From contig CAMWMM010000187.1 of NCBI GenBank assembly GCA_947175285.1, positions 1 through 8,679 on the forward strand: a stretch of DNA of 8,679 nt, written 5' to 3'. Position numbers and translations under genes: made by a program. The notes below the pieces were generated by a model. That model was not told the origin of the DNA. It was given only the letters and a program-made list of their open reading frames with translations, and ran no database searches. How positions within the stretch are numbered: position 1 is the first letter of the stretch; each line of letters opens with the position of its first letter. This DNA is from an uncultured Lachnospiraceae bacterium. Lineage in GTDB: Bacteria > Bacillota_A > Clostridia > Lachnospirales > Lachnospiraceae. This document shows, in pieces, positions 6,971 to 8,679 of this stretch.

Positions 6971-7939
6971 TCACAAAATTTCCCGCAGGGCAATCTGTAT
7001 CATACCGACCTCAAAATCCTCTTTCAAGTCCTTTTTTATTTCCATTTCCGGAATCAGCAGTTTTTCGATGCGGCTTTCACACATTTGTTTCAACTTCCCG
7101 AACAGACTCTCATCTATGGTTTCACTGTACAGCACCAGCTTATCCGGATTATAGAAGCAAAATAATGCCTTCATCGTCTGTAAGAGGTATTCTTCAACCG
7201 CTTCTTTTTCATAAGTAAAATGCTCCCAGTCAATGGAGGATGGTAAGAGCCTGATTTCTCCCGCCAGACCGTTTCTGCCGCGCTGTACTTTTCCATTCAA
7301 ACAAATTCCTGCTCCCGGAGGATACTTAAACGGCATATAAATTCCCGCGACACACTCTTTTTCCTCCTGCATCGCATATCCGAAAACCGCCGCATTCACA
7401 TCATTCTCTATCAGAACCCTCCGTTGAAACTTTTCTGACAGATAATCTTCTAAATTCACATTCAACAGCCGGGGATAGTCGCTTGCAAGAATCATGCCGT
7501 CTCTCTCCACAACCGGAAGCCCCAATGCGATTATCATAATCTCAGGATATTTTTCTAACATTTCTTCAATCATGTCATCATAACTTTCTTTGGAAACATC
7601 CTCCAGTCTCTTTTCCGTCCGTTCCATGCTGACGCCATACAAATCACATACTTCACAGACTGCCGTATCTTTTCCGTTTTTTTCATACATAAAAATAATT
7701 AGCGCCAGTCTGGCACGTTCATGAAAGCGATAGGTGATTGCCGGTCTTCCCAATTTGGGCTGCACCATCTCCCCTTCTAACACCTCACCGTTTTCCACTA
7801 ATGTTTTTATTAGCGACTGTATCGTGACAACACTGAGACCTGTTTTCTCCGCGAGCTGCGGTTTCGTAGCTTCCCTTTCCTTACGCAAAACACTCCTTAA
7901 CACCTTCAAATTTTCGTCTTTAATCAGATTCCCTGCCAT
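6971..7939 (-). CDS. ROK-family transcriptional regulator (kinase-dead, NagC/XylR type)
   Basis: A 322-residue protein with an N-terminal winged helix-turn-helix (about 10-70; ATKPQLAEKTGLSVVTIQSL is the recognition region, LGRPAITY the wing) joined to a ROK sugar-kinase-like domain. ROK landmarks are GLPVVERDG (140-148), ENDVNAA (178-184) and the glycine-rich PPGAGICLNGKVQRGRNGLAGEI region (207-229). Two hallmarks are missing. The phosphate-binding DxGxT loop is replaced near 83-91 by FMYEKNGKD, and the zinc motif (GH plus CxCGxxGC) after AGEI is absent. It should therefore be a regulator without kinase activity. At 322 residues it is shorter than typical ROK repressors (about 380-400). Its ATG lies inside the end of the HAD gene (20-base overlap), so the two are co-transcribed. 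Probable targets are its own promoter palindrome and possibly nearby sugar genes. Confidence 0.88.
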   Translation of the reverse strand: MAGNLIKDENLKVLRSVLRKEREATKPQLAEKTGLSVVTIQSLIKTLVENGEVLEGEMVQPKLGRPAITYRFHERARLALIIFMYEKNGKDTAVCEVCDLYGVSMERTEKRLEDVSKESYDDMIEEMLEKYPEIMIIALGLPVVERDGMILASDYPRLLNVNLEDYLSEKFQRRVLIENDVNAAVFGYAMQEEKECVAGIYMPFKYPPGAGICLNGKVQRGRNGLAGEIRLLPSSIDWEHFTYEKEAVEEYLLQTMKALFCFYNPDKLVLYSETIDESLFGKLKQMCESRIEKLLIPEMEIKKDLKEDFEVGMIQIALREIL

Positions 7940-8606
7940 TCAGACACCCCTTCTCCTGAAAATACTGCTTCACCTGAAACAAATCCTGCAATACGGCAAT
8001 GCTTTTCTTCTTCATCTCATCGTCCGCCTGTAAGATATCCGGCACCATAATCGGCATCATACCGGCACTGTAAGCGGAACGAATGCCATTATAGGAATCT
8101 TCGATTGCATATGCGTATTCCGGCAAGATTCCCATTTTTTCACAGGTCAGCAAATAAATATCCGGTTCCGGTTTGCTCCTTTTTAATTGATCTCCCCCCA
8201 TAACAACCTGAAAGTAATCATATAATCCCGCCTGACGCAATTCTTCCTCCACAACGGCTAATCTGGTTGACGAGGCAAGTCCGATTGGGATTTTCTCCGC
8301 CTGAAGATATTGCAAAAGTTCCCTGACGCCTTTTTTAACCGGCATTCCTTTCGTTTGAACATATTCTCTGAACAGCCCGGTAACTTCCTTTCTATATTCG
8401 TCATACGGAAACGATTCCCCATAATAAGAACTGATAATTTCTCTGGTCTTTACACTGTTCGTCCCGATACAGTCGATGCAAACCTCTCTGATACCGGAAA
8501 ATTGATACTTTTCCCCCACTTTCTCCCAACAATCCAGAATCAGCCGTTCGCTGTCAAAAATAATTCCATCCATATCAAAAATAACTGCTTTCTTTTTTAT
8601 AGCCAT
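7920..8606 (-). CDS. HAD-superfamily hydrolase, subfamily IA (sugar-phosphate phosphatase or beta-phosphoglucomutase-like)
   Basis: A 228-residue cytoplasmic enzyme with all four HAD motifs: I, DMDGIIFDSE (nucleophile Asp11, general acid Asp13); II, GLASST (Ser/Thr at 112-114); III, SKPEPDIY (Lys145); IV, IEDSYNGI (Glu169, Asp170 for magnesium). An alpha-helical cap lies between motifs I and II, as in subfamily IA. Relatives include beta-phosphoglucomutase and small sugar-phosphate phosphatases. The DSE after motif I resembles the phosphatases more than classical mutases, so I leave the substrate open. The ATG at 8606 is preferred, with GAGGAG 10 bases upstream. A GTG at 8624 in frame lies just before that site and would add six residues. 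It overlaps the ROK regulator gene, suggesting that the pair handles a sugar phosphate and its sensing. Confidence 0.9.
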   Translation of the reverse strand: MAIKKKAVIFDMDGIIFDSERLILDCWEKVGEKYQFSGIREVCIDCIGTNSVKTREIISSYYGESFPYDEYRKEVTGLFREYVQTKGMPVKKGVRELLQYLQAEKIPIGLASSTRLAVVEEELRQAGLYDYFQVVMGGDQLKRSKPEPDIYLLTCEKMGILPEYAYAIEDSYNGIRSAYSAGMMPIMVPDILQADDEMKKKSIAVLQDLFQVKQYFQEKGCLNGRESD

Positions 8607-8616
8607 GGTATTTTCT

Positions 8617-8622
8617 CTCCTC
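8617..8622 (-). promoter_or_regulatory. Ribosome binding site deciding the HAD start
   Basis: GAGGAG lies 10 bases before the ATG at 8606 and immediately follows the in-frame GTG at 8624. It can serve the ATG but not the GTG. Confidence 0.65.
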
Positions 8623-8633
8623 ACTTAGTCTGC

Positions 8634-8660
8634 TATTTAATAAAGTATATTTATTAAATA
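8634..8660 (-). promoter_or_regulatory. AT-rich inverted repeat over the -10 box: candidate ROK operator
   Basis: TATTTAATAAA (8634-8644) and TTTATTAAATA (8650-8660) are perfect 11-base inverted arms around a 5-base spacer. On the minus strand the spacer plus one base reads TATACT (8649-8644), a five-of-six -10 box, with only a weak -35 (AAGACG, 8673-8668, 18-base spacing). AT-rich palindromes with TTTA/TAAA arms are typical of ROK repressor sites such as those of NagC and XylR. Its position at the promoter of the HAD-ROK pair fits autoregulation. The palindrome is seen directly; the binding protein is inferred. Confidence 0.62.
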
Positions 8661-8679
8661 ATGAATCCGTCTTAGGTTT

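Noticed and set aside
7920..8606. Firm call as beta-phosphoglucomutase
   Set aside because: The HAD motifs are shared by many phosphatases, and the residues after motif I (DSE) do not match classical mutases well enough to choose.

Overview
The window looks like chromosomal DNA from a low-to-moderate GC Firmicute, most likely a Clostridia member close to Lachnospiraceae. This is inferred from the strong GGAGG-type ribosome binding sites, TATAAT-like promoters, Gram-positive lipoprotein signals (LTGC, LAGC) and the gene content. No rRNA or tRNA is present, so the family-level guess is soft. All seven credible genes lie on the minus strand and read from right to left. I see no insertion sequence, CRISPR array, tRNA or phage gene.

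Layout in the direction of transcription. (1) 8660-6971: a HAD-superfamily phosphatase and a ROK-family transcription factor overlap by 20 bases. They sit behind an AT-rich inverted repeat whose centre contains the likely -10 box, a good candidate operator for the ROK protein. (2) 6970-6799: an intergenic region with a weak terminator candidate and a perfect tandem pair of 11-base direct repeats just upstream of a -10-like box. (3) 6786-4918: a large acidic lipoprotein of unknown function. (4) 4930-4807: a strong extended -10 promoter, then a perfect 17-bp palindrome starting at the predicted transcription start, then a second perfect 9-bp hairpin. (5) 4806-293: a tightly coupled four-gene ABC importer operon of the CUT1 carbohydrate (MalFGK/UgpAEC) type, in the order ATPase, permease, permease, solute-binding lipoprotein. 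(6) 292-1: non-coding sequence ending in a 93-base imperfect inverted repeat at the window edge.

How the parts may work together: the binding protein captures an extracellular solute, probably a sugar, oligosaccharide or polyol phosphate. The two permeases carry it across the membrane, powered by the ATPase. The HAD enzyme could dephosphorylate an intracellular sugar phosphate and the ROK protein could control the locus, but the transporter has its own promoter and no copy of the ROK-type palindrome, so joint regulation is unproven. The substrate cannot be read from the sequence.

Most of the window is an ordinary carbohydrate-uptake locus. The parts worth a second look are the binding protein's extra C-terminal membrane helix, the loss of the ATP and zinc motifs in the ROK protein, the two hairpins at the transporter promoter, the 11-base tandem repeat, the 93-base structured element and the uncharacterised lipoprotein.
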